Numbered from the stretch's first letter, positions 1-13,051 are shown. The stretch: DNA of 64,000 nucleotides from Carya illinoinensis (GCF_018687715.1 NC_056759.1:34686385-34750384), one strand, 5' to 3'. The notes: generated by a model not told the origin, from the letters alone. Numbers and translations are program-made.

Positions 1-2789
1 GTTGCTATCACAAATGGCTCAATTACAGCATGGGTATTTAACCTGTCACCAACACAGAAGGTATTAAGATTCACTAATGCAGAAGGTCTTCGTCATAAAA
101 TATGGACTGAATTTATTTTCTAAGCTCGATCTATTTGAAAGAGATGTACCAGTGGCTAATGAGCTGATGGTAGCCAGAGTCATTTACAGCCACATAAGCT
201 TTTGCCAGTTGCCAAATGGAACCTTCAACACCTTGTTCAGCTGGTGTGAAAACTTTGCTAATGGCCCCAAACTGGTCTCCTTCAGGATGGGGCAAGCTTA
301 ATTCAATTGCCACCGGCTTCAAAGTCCCATCATTTTTCAAAAACAGGATTGTCCTGCTAGCATAAGTCTTGGTTGTAGTTGAGTTTATTCGCCTCAGGTA
401 TGGCATGAAAGCATCATGATGATCTAATATGAACAACTTCTTGTTCTTGATTGCCTGTAACGAAATACATTTCAACAATTGTAGTTAATGATAATAAGAA
501 TAAACCCTGTAATTGCAAAGCAACTTATGACCACTTTATCCCGAGTCCTCCTCTGGATGATCTGAAACTAGGACTTTTACCTCCTCTATGCTGAGTCCAT
601 CGATGCTCTTCTCTACTTGTTCTTTGGCTATTGTACTGGTTTGATCACCATATACTTTAGGATCAAGCTTGCTTGTGGGTGGAAATTCCTGCGTTAAATT
701 AGAATCAAGTAATGAGTAAAGGCGACAAATCATCATCCCATATTTGGCACGTGGAGGAGATAGAAGGCAAAGAAAAATATAAGTTTGAGACAGAATAAAA
801 ATCCAAACTTTATCTTCTTTTCATCCATTCTATTGAGAAAAATTGTAATGCAATTAGTAGTGGAAGCTTGAGATTACTTCAAGAACACGAATGGAGACAG
901 GGTTTACTCCAGCCAGCATCTCTCTTGCAAACTCTTCATCAGTCCTCCATGCAGATCGATCCTCTGCTCCAAAACATCAAAACACCATTATTAACTCAAA
1001 AGCAAATAGTATTCGGGGGGCACAGATCCTAAAGCTCTTGAATTTTCAAATGAAATTAACTAAAGTATAAAGTTCCGAAATTCGCCGTTAGACTGCACCC
1101 TCAAATAAAATGGGCCGTTTCTTTAAAAGGTATGATACCTTTAATCACTTGGGGCATTGGATATTTGAGGAGTCCTTCGCCATCTGTCCGGAAAATTTCC
1201 TTAAGCATCTCCGCGGGGATGTTGTCCTTAATATTCTCAAGTACACCGTCAGGCAGCTTAATTCCTCCTTCATAGAGTTTAATTACATCTTGGAAGCTGT
1301 CAAACTCAGTTGGAGTGCTGTCGAACAGAGATTCTAGCTCAGGTTTAATGAATTGAGCAATGGATTTCAGTGCATAAGCAAGGAAGTCTGACATCTTCAA
1401 GTGACCAAAACGTTCGTCTCTTGGAACATAAATGTTTAAGCTCATGAGAAGCTTCAGCCTGCTCTCGCTGTTGGGATCTGAACGGTTTAATGATGGAAAA
1501 ATGAAAATTAGTAATAGGCACCCAAATCATTCCAACTTTATTTTTTTATTTGTTGAAAAGCTAGAAACAAATTCGAACTAGAGCAGGTGCCTGAAAGTCG
1601 AATTAAAATGTCTTACCTGTCTTGGTTGGTGGTCGTCCAGTTCTTCCCCTACGAGGATAAGGGTACTCAGCAGACCCTCCGAGAACTGGACGGGCATACT
1701 TAGGGTCCTTATCTGGATTCCCCAAATCATTGTAGTAAGCATAGTCATAGACCCTGTCCCATTCCTGAAGCTCTCCTGTTCCATCTCCTCTCAAGTTCAG
1801 TAGTTCTTGTTCTCTGTACTTCAGCAGTGGCCTTGGTGTTTCACTTGGAAGATATGTCTGAATAAAGAAATAATAATCTCAGGTAAATGTTACTTTAGGA
1901 TACAGTTCTCAACTGAACAAGGATGTGTGTTTTAACAAACTTGTAGGAGGTTTCACTTCAAAATCTATATTTTTTCTTGTGATTTTAGTTGGAATTTTTT
2001 GAGTTTCCGAACTGGGTGAGCACTGCATAATTCCTCATATCATATAATTGATTACCTTGTTGGAGAAGAAAAAACGGTCTTTTTTGTATTGGTCTGTAGG
2101 GTAAACCCAGGAGTTGCAGACAAAGTGGATCCGACCATGGCCTGGAACATCTTCGAGTGTAAGAGTCTTCAGGTAGAACTCACTGTGATGATTGTTTCTT
2201 ATTAAGAATGCTCCTGGAATTCCTATGTCCTCGTCCCAGTCAAAGGTAACCTTGAATGCAGACTCGCCCGCTATTAAGGGGGTGATCGTGCTTATCCAGT
2301 TTTCCAAGTATGCTGGCTTTCCAAGCTTTCCTTGCAACCCATTCTCTGCAAAAAAATAAAAAATAAATAAATAAGAAGAAGATCAAATCCAATAGTGAAT
2401 TGTGGGCATTCTTTCCATGATCAATCGCCATAAAGAAACAGGAATAGGTAAAGTTTAAGCCTTTAAGATGTCATATAGACAAAGTCAATATAAGAGAAAT
2501 AAAAGATTAACAGTTCCCTGAATGGAAGATAAGCACTAAAAGAGTAAAGAAACCAACCAGTTGAGTCGCCATAATTAACAGCACTAACGAGCTGCAGAGA
2601 GACCCTCTGGCCGAATAATTCATGGACACGATCAAGAACCGATGCATGAAAGTCGTTGAAGTCCAAAACATTCTTCTTCATCAACACCACGGTCCCTTCG
2701 ATCTTCTTGCACTGACCATTCTTACATTTTATGATCGTATTGTCCCCACCATCATCGCCGGTGATGGCGTCGATAATATTCTTAAGCAT
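1..2789 (-). CDS. 9-lipoxygenase gene, 5' part (eight exons, truncated by window edge)
   Basis: Linoleate 9S-lipoxygenase-like enzyme, which adds O2 to linoleic or linolenic acid to start oxylipin synthesis, probably in the cytosol. Exons on the minus strand are 2789-2558, 2345-2056, 1857-1617, 1477-1139, 963-878, 688-581, 454-150 and 42-1 (cut by the window). All junctions are GT-AG and the reading phase is kept through every one, giving about 547 of the usual 860 or so residues. Exon 1 and most of exon 2 make the PLAT/LH2 beta-barrel; the catalytic domain begins around exon 3. Family landmarks are [44 protein letters not shown] and GYHQLISHW; the two His of the last motif match known iron ligands. 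The ATG at 2789 is the first in frame. No plastid transit peptide is present, which favours the 9-LOX class over 13-LOX. No stop or frameshift lies in the exons, so the gene looks functional. The 3' half is outside the window. Confidence 0.95.
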
Positions 2790-2895
2790 CTTCAAGCAGA
2801 AAGCAAAGAATATGAACGATAGAGAATGTTTTTTTAAGGGAAAAGGCTAGTTAATTTGGTAGGAGGAATGCAGGAGAAGATCATCGAATGTGCTG

Positions 2896-2903
2896 CTTTT
2901 ATA
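2896..2903 (-). promoter_or_regulatory. TATA box of the lipoxygenase gene
   Basis: The minus strand reads CTATAAAAGCAGCAC here, a good plant TATA box about 107 bases upstream of the lipoxygenase ATG. Transcription would start near 2866-2870 and leave a 5' UTR of about 75-80 bases. The call rests on motif and spacing only. Confidence 0.6.
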
Positions 2904-2909
2904 GAGAAA

Positions 2910-4967
2910 ACATCGAGCAATGTCTGGACATTTCCCATGAAGCTCCTTTTGTTCTTGTAGATACGTACCTTTTTATTTATTATTTTTTCCACAGGAAATA
3001 CAAATTTGGTAAGAGAATATTTTACTTTTTTTTTTAAAAAAAAAAAACAAAGTTTGTATACATCATTCAAGGACATACGTATGTGTGATACACGTACGGT
3101 CACGATCGCTTCAAATAAATAGCTCTAAATTAATTAATGCTAATATTATATTACACTGCATCATGATAATGTTAATGTTTTTTTTAAATAGTCAAAGCTC
3201 CTAACATTCTAACTTTAATGGCAACTTCAATGGGTCCGTCAAAGCTGCACACGTTTATCAAGGTCTCATCATTGTGGAGTAATGGTGTACAATTTTGAAC
3301 GACTGAAACTTAAAAATAGAAAGCAATCTATTGATTTGAGTAAGAAGTAATGGAGGGGGAAAAAAAAAAAAAAGGTAGTTGTAGTTGTGAAGGTAGGCCT
3401 TATGTAATTATTTTGAAAAGAAAAGAAATAAAAGATTTAAATAAAAAAATTAATTTTTTAATTATAGATTATATTTTTTTAAAAATAATTATATGATATT
3501 TATATAGTTATGATTGTAAATAATATTATAAAAAAAATTTATAAAAGAAAAACAAAAGAAATAAAAAGGAAAAACTCCAAAATCCCAAAAGACTAATGAG
3601 ATTGTGCCATATATATACAAAAGTGCCCAACATCTATCACTCTTTCCACGTTTACACAATCCATACATATCCTTCAAATCTTTAAGATTTTATTTGTAGA
3701 GTTGGGATTTTAAAATTTATTTTTTTAATTAAATTATGTTATATTAATATTTTATTAATAAAAATTTTATATACATTTATTTATATATATATATATTTTT
3801 TATGTATTTAACTAATATGAATGATTACGTTATTTTTTTAATATAAAATAATTATTTTAATTAAACACATCAATGAATTACTCAAAATATATGTAAAAAT
3901 AACTATATATAACACAACTTATTTATTAAATATGCTCTATATTAATAATAAATTAAAATTTTTAATAGTCCACGTCTTCCAATAACTTTATATTTCGTAA
4001 ACATTACTATTCTAATGTGATTGCTCGACATGTTCTTCTAAGTGGGAATTCTTTATTCCTAATGTCTGGCAGCTTTAAACGTACAGTACTTTGTTTGATC
4101 ATTTGGATTCTTTCTCACTTTCCTTTCCCTTCCACAATGTTCATCCAATATCCGCACAATGTTCATCCAATATCCGCACTTGTAGGTGTGGTTTGTTCAA
4201 TTCGGATAAGAGAAATGAGCAGCTGATTCTTCTTGGATATCCAATCAAACACATTTTATATAATTAAAAATTTTATATATAATTATTTTTACATATTTTT
4301 TATACACACTGTTAACATGATTGATGCGTAACATATTTTAATTTCCGTAATGATATGTCCGACGTACGTGTCGATAAATAGATTTATAAATAAATTTTTA
4401 TTTTTTTAATTGGATAATTTTAAGACGTAGAGATTTATATTCTTTATACTTAAAAAGAATGAGTCGCCCACGTACGTACGTACAGCATGGATACTGCATG
4501 CATGGTATGGAGGAAGAGGAGGAGGAGGAGTCTAACACGATGTGCATTCAGATAATGTCAGCATATAATATATAACGCGGGGACACATAGATAACTCGAT
4601 CCATCCTCTTGTTTTTTGGTCAGTTTAATATTGAAGCTTTGGTCAATTAATAATATTTTAGACGATCATATGGTCACGTGCTGGAACTAATTATATATAT
4701 ATATATATATATATATGGTTTCGTTTCAAACTAGTAATTAATTAAAAACGGGAAAGAAAAAATAAATTAATACTTATTGATCAAGAAAGAGGGCGCGCGT
4801 TAGATCAGGATACCGACAATTATAATTAATTTATAGAATTCTGAAATTCGAAGACGTTAACGAAAAGGATAATTTCGACGTAACAAATTAAGGGTAAAGG
4901 ATATTAATTAACTAGGAAAATATGTGTGCTTAGGGCATCCCTAGGGATGACATTGCTTGCTGGTTTG
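2910..4967. other. AT-rich upstream spacer, no gene seen
   Basis: This is the region upstream of the lipoxygenase promoter. It has long A/T runs, no credible exon and no conserved protein in any frame. A 22-base unit, AATGTTCATCCAATATCCGC plus two bases, occurs twice in tandem at about 4136-4180, and an AT microsatellite lies at 4692-4714. Distal promoter elements of the lipoxygenase gene could lie here, but I cannot name any. Confidence 0.5.
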
Positions 4968-5140
4968 GATTTAGAGATGAGATGAGATGAGATAATTTTT
5001 TTATGACAGATGAAAGTTGAATAAAATATTATTTTTTATATATTTATTATTTTAAAATTTAAAAAAATTGTATCGTTTATTATATTTTATATGAGAATTT
5101 AAAAAAATTATAATAATGAGATGAGATATACGGGTATTGC
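4968..5140 (+). repeat. Dispersed MITE-like repeat, GATGAGATGAG family, copy 1
   Basis: The copy starts in GAGATGAGATGAGATGAGAT and ends in ATAATGAGATGAGATATACG, with an AT-rich middle. Related copies in this window lie at 41223-41385 and 60824-61000. All share the order GATGAGATGAG, GAAAGTTGAATAAAATATT, TTTATTATATTTTATATG, ATAATGAGATGAG. No ORF is present, so it is probably a short non-autonomous element spread through the genome. Confidence 0.6.
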
Positions 5141-5933
5141 ATGATCTTTCCTAGGTTTGCTAGCTTTCAATGCAATAATCTATAGTATATATACTATTCA
5201 CATCATAATTCATTTAAATGTTAAAATTTAAAATTTATTTTTAAAATCAAATTATGCTAGATAAATAATTAACATTAGATGTGACACGAGTATTGCATGT
5301 ATGTACTTGAGATGTTTTTAAAGTTGTCATGATTCTTCCCTTCGCTTTGACACATGACAATCACGCCAAACTCAATTGCAACGTCTGGTCAGTAATAAAG
5401 TAAAAATGGCTAACTTTCTAAATTCTCCGACTCATGCAAATTTGCAATGATCAGATGACAAGAAAACCAGTTTGACTGAAGAAAAATTTCCAATCCAAAC
5501 AACGGCTGGCTTTACATTAAAGAAAATGGAAAGAATAGAAATGTCCTGTTCGTCATAGAATTAAGGTGGGCGGCTTAGCTAGCTAGCTCTCCAACATGTA
5601 CTAGATTCATGAATACCAACCAATAAAATTTGACCATACCTCGTTTTAAATATTCGTGCAATCATGCATGTAAATCCCTTGTTGAATTGGTATGATCTTA
5701 TTTTAATTTAAATTATTCCTTAGGATAACTGTTTAATCATGTCTACACCTCCCCTTTGTTTTGGGTCTTTTATAATTAGATCTTGATCAAGATGACCCGA
5801 AAGTCAAGGAGATTAATGGTGGACAGTCCATATGTGTGTCCGACAGTTGTATTTGCATTATTATTGAATTGAGATCACGTACGTCCGTGCTCATATTGTC
5901 TAAATGAATTGAATGGTCCAATGCAATGCGCGT

Positions 5934-5938
<5 letters not shown>

Positions 5939-5971
<33 letters not shown>
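5939..5971. repeat. (TA)n microsatellite
   Basis: This is an uninterrupted TA dinucleotide run of about 32 bases that directly abuts the hairpin MITE at 5975. A shorter AT run lies at 4692-4714. Confidence 0.9.
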
Positions 5972-5974
<3 letters not shown>

Positions 5975-5975
<1 letters not shown>

Positions 5976-6220
5976 TCTATGCAGCATACTACCATCTCAC
6001 TTTCATTCCATCAAATATGATGTGGTACAATTACCATTGAATAATAATTTATTGAAAAATTCTATATATCATACTTGCATCACACCAAGTAAGATGTGAC
6101 ACATTTATCACCATTGAATGATTATTTATTGCATATTTTTTTATTATTAAATGGTGATAAATGCGCCACATCATATATAGTGAGATATAAGTGAGATGGT
6201 ACTATTGTGTATAGCATTAC
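5975..6220. mobile_element. Hairpin MITE with nested inverted arms
   Basis: The outer arms read ATGCAGCATACTACCATCTC on the left and, on the right (reverse strand), ATACACAATAGTACCATCTC. An inner pair, GATGTGACACATTTATCACC (about 6090-6115) and the reverse of GGTGATAAATGCGCCACATC (about 6152-6172), folds back as well. The whole 246 bases can therefore form a long imperfect hairpin. No ORF is present. This structure fits a miniature inverted-repeat transposable element; its superfamily is undetermined. Confidence 0.7.
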
Positions 6221-6224
6221 TCGG

Positions 6225-7250
6225 CAAAGAAATAAAAACCATTTCAAACATGCATAGTTTTTATATTCTTTATGTGACGAATTATATGCGATGATCAGAA
6301 TGATTATTTACTATCAAAACAGATTTATTTTAATAAAAAATATTCATTTTCATAAAAAATAACTTATCACAATTTAACAATTTGTTTGTAGTTAATTTAC
6401 GTACTTGAAGATCGAGTTTGGACTTGATTTTTCGTAAACAGGTTGCATGCTTGGGGTAGGGGGGTTCTTGTAACATGGCAATCCGATCCAATCGACAACG
6501 TTGACTCGGACTAAATCATCCTCAAATGATAAATACTTGCGTGTAATATATAACTAATTATTAAAAATTCCTTTCTCATGCACGTGAAAAATAAATTAAG
6601 GTATTAATCATATATATATATCTCATTTTTCTCCTGCGGCCACCTTAAACGTACGTTACCCGGCGGCCACTTCATGGTATAATATTTTAAGCATGCATTA
6701 ACAGCGTATAATGAGGCTGCATTACTTGTTCATCCACAACGTTAATTGTTTAGTTCACATGTTTTAATTTCTCCATAAAGATCATAAGGACTAGAGTTAT
6801 AAAAAAAATTACAAAAAAAAAAATAGAAATTAGTACGTCATGATGAGATGATAAAGATGAGTCAGGCTATACGTTGGCAATTGAGAAACTGCAGGAAAAT
6901 ACGTTTCATGATATACAACAGAACCCAATTTGCAAATACATCTATTACATTATTGACTTCTGTAATTACATCATGACATACACCAAAGGTTATTATTAAA
7001 TTATGCAAAAGCTCAAAAATCTGTTAGGGTGGTTGTTTTCCTTGCTGGGACCAATTCTCCACTACTGGTCCACTTGCAAGGAATCAATTAATTTCAACTA
7101 TTGTATCATAGATACCAAGTTAGTAGCCTGTATAGCAACAAGCTGTTCAATGATCCCCTGCCTCTTTGCAAAAAACTATATCTGGTAATAGTTCAAGAAG
7201 CATGGAGTACTAAACGTACAGTTCAATGAAACCCCAGACTATATATATAC
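6225..7250. other. Spacer, no gene seen
   Basis: The sequence is AT-rich and I recognise no coding potential on either strand. A 61-codon plus-strand ORF at 7003-7188 has no recognisable motif and is treated as chance. Confidence 0.45.
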
Positions 7251-7254
7251 TTTG

Positions 7255-9401
7255 CAAAAAAATCAAAGCCACGAAAGAAGCAATCAAACATTGGAACAAA
7301 GTCCATTTCAGAAAGATTCGATCAAGTCAACATTCAAAAAATAGAAATTGAACTTGTTGAAGCGTAGAGTTGCAATCACTCTTTCCAAAACCCATAATTT
7401 CATGGTTAACATCAACAGACTTCAACACCAAGTTTTGTCATCTCTCAACAACTGTATGTAGACGCAGAAATGCAATCGACTCTCTCAAATCGAGCCAAGG
7501 TAATGGATATTGGACCAAACTATTATTGAATCATTTTTTATTAATTATTTCTAGTCCATATACACAACCTCAACACCATTTTTCTTGGGACTTCTTGAAG
7601 ATTTTTTTGAAAAGAAAGTCACAGATGTGGATAATGCTTATCTTAGTGCTATGCCAACTGAAGAGGAAATATTTGTTGTACTAGAACAAATTCCAACTTA
7701 AAAAGTACCGGGGCCAAACAACATGACTACTCTATTTGTAGACACTATGGAGCAATCATAAAAAAGGAAGTCATTGATGCTGTGCAAAACTTCTTCCAAA
7801 ATTGGAAACTCCTCTTATAGATGAACCATATAATATTGCTTTGATTCCAAAGGCCCCCAACCCAAGTGCAGCCCATCATTATCGCCCAATTAGTCTAACC
7901 AATGTCATATATAAAATCATCACGAAAATATTGGCAAACATATTCAAATCCACCCCACCTCACATTATTTTCCCAATTCAAACTGCTTTTGTCCTTGGTC
8001 ATAACGTTAAAGAAAACACAATAATTTCCCTTGAGATGTTCCACTATCTAAAGAGAAAATTAGGGAAAGATGACTTATGGCAATCAAACTTGACATGGAC
8101 AAAGTATTCGACCACATAGAGTGAGATTTCCTGTTTGCAATGATGAAAGTATTGGGATACAGTAGTGTGTGGATCAACCTAGTTAAAGAATGTTATAACT
8201 ACAACATTCTTAATCCTTATTATAGGAGCACTAAGAGGCTTCTTCAAAGCACAACGAGGACTTAGACAATGTGACCCCATCTCACATTTTCTTTTTCTAC
8301 TAAGTATGGAAGTGCTATCCAAATAGGGATTTGGATAAATAGAAATGGCCTTCCAGTTTCACATTTGTTATTTGCAGATGATCTTATCATATTCAGGAAA
8401 GCCAATGAAAGGAAAGCTCAAGAAATTTCTAAATGTCTATAACAATATCAGGATTGGTTAGGCCAAAGAGCAAATCACAGCAAGTTCTCAATTTTTATCA
8501 TGAGGAATACAAATCTTGCAATCAAAGCAACTATCAAGCAAATAATGCCATATATATCATCTTCAACCAGAATGAAACATCTTGGACTTCTAACATCTTT
8601 CAATAGAGCAAAAAAAGAGAATTATAAAGAAGTATTGGAGAGAATTAACAAAAAGCTAGAGGGTTGGAAATCAAAATTGCTATCACAAGTTGGACGAACC
8701 ATGCTAATTAGAATTATGGCAAGCACTATTCCTTTATATCAAATGTCTTTGTTCCTACTGCCAAAATCAACATGCAAGTCCTTGGATGTCAAATAAAAAA
8801 ATTTCTTGTAGGGTTTCTCAAATGACCCAAAACAAAATTTGACTTTGAGATCATGGAAGTCAATATGCCAACCCAAAAATCAGGCAAAATCGGCTTAAGA
8901 ATAATAGAAAATTAGAATATAGCCCTGTTAGCAAAAACTGGCTTGGAAATGAGTCAAGCCAATTCAAGCATTTGGCATTCGCTTCTCTGAGTAAAATACT
9001 TCAACGCCACAAATTTTTGGAATGCACAACCATAATTATTGGACTCCTAGCTATAGAAGGGAATTCTAAAGACAAGAGCTACTCGCAAAAGGTAACTGCC
9101 ATCAAATCTTCAATGGATTATTCGTCAATATATGGTTAGAGCCTTGAATTCCCACACTGGAAAATTTCAAACCAAGGCCTCACCAACATATGAATGAAGT
9201 CCTCCCGTTCTTGAAAGTTTCTAGTTTAATTATACAAAATCCTCAGTCATGAAATACCCTAAAACTGCAAACTTTGTTTGAACAAGACAATATCACATAA
9301 ATCTAAAAAATTTCCCTCTCCCAAAATAATCAATGGCAAGATTCTTGATTTGGACACTAACTCACAATGGGATATTCTCTATGAAAATAGCCTACCATAT
9401 A
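7255..9401 (+). pseudogene. LINE (L1-type) reverse transcriptase, decayed, left part
   Basis: This is a non-LTR retrotransposon coding region with many stops and shifts. In order, the plus strand reads a linker motif (DFNTKFCHLSTTVCRRRN, about 7424), the RT core beginning IALIPKAPNPSAAHHYRPIS (7830-7890), the LDMDKVFDHIE stretch (about 8090), the catalytic LLFADDLIIF box (about 8365-8395), the GRTMLIRIMASTIPLYQMS stretch (about 8693) and the start of the zf-RVT domain (about 9330-9400). FADD is the usual plant L1 form of YxDD. The frame is interrupted at 9401 by an 8.9-kb LTR element and resumes at 18310, so the LINE is the older insertion. The endonuclease end is not recognisable. Confidence 0.85.
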
Positions 9402-12400
9402 TGTGACGCCCCCAAATTCCGTTTGGGATTGGACGGACATTTGAAGCGTCGAGACATGTAACACAAGGTTACCTGCCCCCGTTCATGACATATAAGATGC
9501 AATGTTCCTAACATGCATCTAACATTATACAATATTCGCAGCGGATAAATTATTTCTTCAGCAATACTATGCACCAAATTGAAATTATCCCAAATGCTTA
9601 AAACATACTTGATATATAAAGACTCATTGAACAACTAAGATCATAACACTAGTCCAAAATGATTATGATCCAAAAAGTACTGGAGATGCAACTCCATCGT
9701 GCAAGTAGTAATTTACGTTAACTACTATATTAACATTGACGTCGCATCGTCGCTCAGTCAACTGTGTCTAGTTGGTCAGTTCCTGATTCTCCTTCAGGTC
9801 CTGTAACAAGATCTACCATTCGGGGGGAATGGTAGTTGGGACTACCACAGTGAGATTTGATTACAAATCTCAGCAAGTTAACAAAAAACTTCCACACAGG
9901 CTAATGATGCATGGATGACAGTAAAAGCATAAATGCATAATCAAATTCATAAGTAATTAAAGCATAACTTGGCATACAACATAGCATAATTGACATAACT
10001 TAAATTGAAACATGAACTGAACTTGACTTGACATGAACTTGATCTGAAACTTGACTTATCATGAACTTGTTCTGAAACTTGACTTAACATGAAAAATACA
10101 TACTCCACAGTTGTTGTGGCCCCATGTATTCTACGTGTAAATACATACTCCACAGTTGTTGTGGCCCCATGTATTTTACACAAACTTGACTTAACATGAA
10201 AAATACATACTCCACAGTTGTTGTGGCCCCATGTATTCTACGTGTAAATACATACTCCACAGTTGTTGTGGCCCCATGTATTCTACACAAACTTGACTTA
10301 ACATGAAAAATACATACTCCACAGTTGTTGTGGCCCCATGTATTATACGGAAACTTATTCTTTAACTGCTTAAATACATACTCCACAATTGTTGTGGCCC
10401 CATGTATTCTACGTGTCACAATTGCTGTGTCTCACGTAGTGTATGCGTCACAATTACTGTGGCCCCCATACATAAGTAATTAAGATGAAACATGACTGGA
10501 ATACGAAAGGACTGAACCTCTGACGTAACATAACGTGATTTGAACATAATTTGAAATACATGACCAACTTGAGATAGAAACATTTCGTAACATGTCATAA
10601 CATATAATAGACAACATATTTAACATGACATACTTGTAATGTACAGTAATACATGACAGAATATATTATGTAACAGATAAAAATTGATGACAGAATAAAT
10701 TCTGTATAATAGACAATTACGTGATAACTTGACATGGCATGACATATATGATAACATACATACATACATTGTAGTTCTTTTACTTAGCACACATACACAG
10801 TAGACTGTTAGTAAGTTAAAAGCTAACTTACCTCGATCTCCGCGTTTCTTATAAAACTTCAAGCGCGATCACGAGGAACTGTAATTAGTGATTCTCAAAG
10901 TTAGCACTAAATCACTAATAACTTGAAATATAGAAAATACTAACTTAAAGAGTAAAATTTCCATTTTACTCTCTACATGTAGGAAAATGACCGTTTTACC
11001 CATAACTTAAGGATTTTGCATACTAACTCCAAAAGTCACCAAAATTTACATGCTTCATGTAAATTTTATCCTCAACTCAAATATCACTTTAGAGAAATTT
11101 AAAACTAATCACAACTATTAAAACTCCATAGGGCCGAAATTCCCATATGCTATTTCTATTGATTTTTGTTTTTAACTTGTTTTGATTAACCTTTTGATCT
11201 ATGACTTATAAAGATGTGATCTTCAAACTAAACCATCACGTGGTTTAAAAAGATGTCCTAAAACATATATAAGCTTCTAATTCAAAATCACATGGTTAAA
11301 AATTAACCAAAACATAAATTTAGCCAAGAACATCCACACTTTGGCTTATTTGAATATCTCTTTACATAAAATTTCATATCTTTGAAACTAACATCAAATA
11401 TATTCAAAATAATAATATAACATGTATATAAGATGCTTAGGATCCTCCAATAAAATTATCAAAGTCATTGGAATAGGTTTAGACCACCAAAGAGTTAAAC
11501 TTTCTCAAAACAGAAACTGTTTTTCCTCTTCCAGTTTCTAAGTTTCTAAATCTAAGAAAATCTTTCATCAAAACCTTTAATCATGCAAAAATCCTCAACC
11601 AATAGTCATATATACATGTTAACAATACTCCATAAAAATTTCGGACCAATATCTATCCATTAGCTTGGTCAAAAACTCCAAACTATAACATATTCTCCAG
11701 TTTATATCCCAGAATGACCTTTCTATAGTTTACATAATATTTGACTGATCAAATAATCTTCAAATGGAAAAAATAAGATATCCATGTAAACTAGACTAAA
11801 AAAGGAACAACTTATATGAAGGAGATTTTATGATAAAATATTTACAAAAGCTTCGAAATGAGCGTGCAAAAGAACTCCTAAAAGCTGTCTGAGAGAAAGT
11901 GTTTGATATTCTTTTAAAGGAACGTGTAAATGAAGATAAGTTCGTGTGTGATGGCTGGAGATGCTTATGGACGAGATAAGGAAGATGATAAGGCTGGAGT
12001 TGAGAGTTGAGTGTAGTTTTCTCCTACCCAAAATATCTATAAAATATTATCTCAAAATATTCTATCCAATAATATCTACAAAAATCAGCTTAAGATATTT
12101 TCCAAATGTGGAGTAGACTTGGAAGAGTAAGGTGGCTAAAATCTTTCCATGTGTATTTTAAATCTCTATTCTTAAGATATTTTCCAAATGTGTATTTTGT
12201 TTAGGTGTCATGATCTCACACCTTGATTTCCTTCACAATTCCATCTAATGGTTTCTCTTTGTGCCAAGTATCTAATACTATTCATTATGTATGGTTAAGA
12301 TCTTGCCAAGTGTCCAAATAAAATATCTCTAACCTAATTTGGACATTTCACACTGTGATTTTGAAAACACTACGCTTAGTACGTTTACCGAGGTTACTAT

Positions 12401-12670
12401 TCACTCCAAAAATAAACGTAATAAACTTAGTACTGAAAAATCCTAAATATTCAATTAAACCTAGTGGTGTAGACTATAATGTATTCTGACACTTCTAACT
12501 ATCTCAAATAATTAAAATCGCATTTCTGGCACCATAGTGAGTGATAATACTAACTATGTTGACAGGCTAAAACCTATGCGATTAGTGGATTCATGAAAGC
12601 TTATAGAGTCTTCACGAGGTTCCTAAAGTCAATAGAAATTCCACAATTGAATTTCTAGCGGGCTGTTACA
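9402..12670 (-). repeat. 3' LTR of the 9402-18304 element
   Basis: This LTR of 3269 bases begins (minus strand) TGTAACAGCCCGC and ends GGGGGCGTCACA. It holds about 780 bases (near 10007-10788) that are missing from the other LTR, including the hairpin array at 10095-10408. A 67-codon ORF (12031-11828) occurs in both LTRs, but it is inside the repeat and resembles no known family. Confidence 0.88.
10095..10470. repeat. Six tandem 36-base hairpin units plus degenerate copies
   Basis: Six units of exactly 36 bases lie at 10095-10130, 10140-10175, 10202-10237, 10247-10282, 10309-10344 and 10373-10408. Each starts AATACAT and ends ATGTATT, a 7-base outer stem, and encloses CCACA-GTTGT-TGTGG, a 5-base inner stem. 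Spacers alternate between a short CTACGTGT type and a longer CACAAACTTGACTTAACATG type, so units 1-2 and 3-4 form a higher-order repeat. Unit 6 carries CCACAATTGTTGTGG. Two weaker copies with CACAATTGCTGTG and CACAATTACTGTGG follow to about 10470. Confidence 0.9.
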
Positions 12671-12671
12671 A

Positions 12672-12690
12672 TCTCCCCTCCTAAAAAAAA
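12672..12690 (-). other. Polypurine tract of the LTR element
   Basis: On the minus strand TTTTTTTTAGGAGGGGAGAT runs directly into the 3' LTR start TGTAACAGCC. This is where plus-strand DNA synthesis would be primed, and it fixes the element's orientation. Confidence 0.75.
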
Positions 12691-13000
12691 GATTTCGTCC
12701 TCGAAATCGAAGTAAGTAAGAAATAATAATTTAATGAAGAGGTGTTGCTTACCAACCTGCTGTCTATCCCGTATATATTTGCCTTTGAGATTATGCATTC
12801 CTTAACTCTCTTACTTTAATCAACAATTATATTATACTTCTTTCCACAAGGTTGGCCAAGTTGTATCGACATACTCTCCAAACCTAAAACTTCAAGTAAA
12901 TAATCTTCTGAAACTCTTCTTTAGAAAAACATAGGCGATATACTTTAAGTGTTCTTGTAAATACCAAAGTTAGTAGAGAATTCATTAAAATTAAGCCGTT

Positions 13001-13001
13001 A

Positions 13002-13047
<46 letters not shown>
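13001..13047. repeat. (CT)n microsatellite
   Basis: This is a CT run of about 46 bases inside the retroelement interior, about 300 bases upstream of the antisense TATA box at 13343. It translates as an Arg-Glu repeat on the minus strand; I do not regard that as a protein. Confidence 0.9.

Positions 13048-13051
<4 letters not shown>

Noticed and set aside
2463..2557. Continuation of lipoxygenase exon 1 past 2558
   Set aside because: The GT at 2557-2556 and the matching AG at 2346 restore the family sequence; the longer frame is intron read-through.
9947..10419. Minus-strand ORFs of 78 and 111 codons with repeated IHGATTTVEYVF units
   Set aside because: They are readings of the hairpin repeat array in the LTR. 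The unit plus spacer keeps frame by chance, and the partner LTR lacks the block.
10095..10470. Resemblance to a CRISPR array (short repeats with similar spacing)
   Set aside because: Spacers are repetitive themselves, units sit in an LTR of a plant retrotransposon, and there are no cas genes.
11828..12031. 67-codon ORF, also present at 17462-17665
   Set aside because: It is the same stretch of the two LTRs. Duplicate presence reflects the LTR pair, not conservation of a gene.
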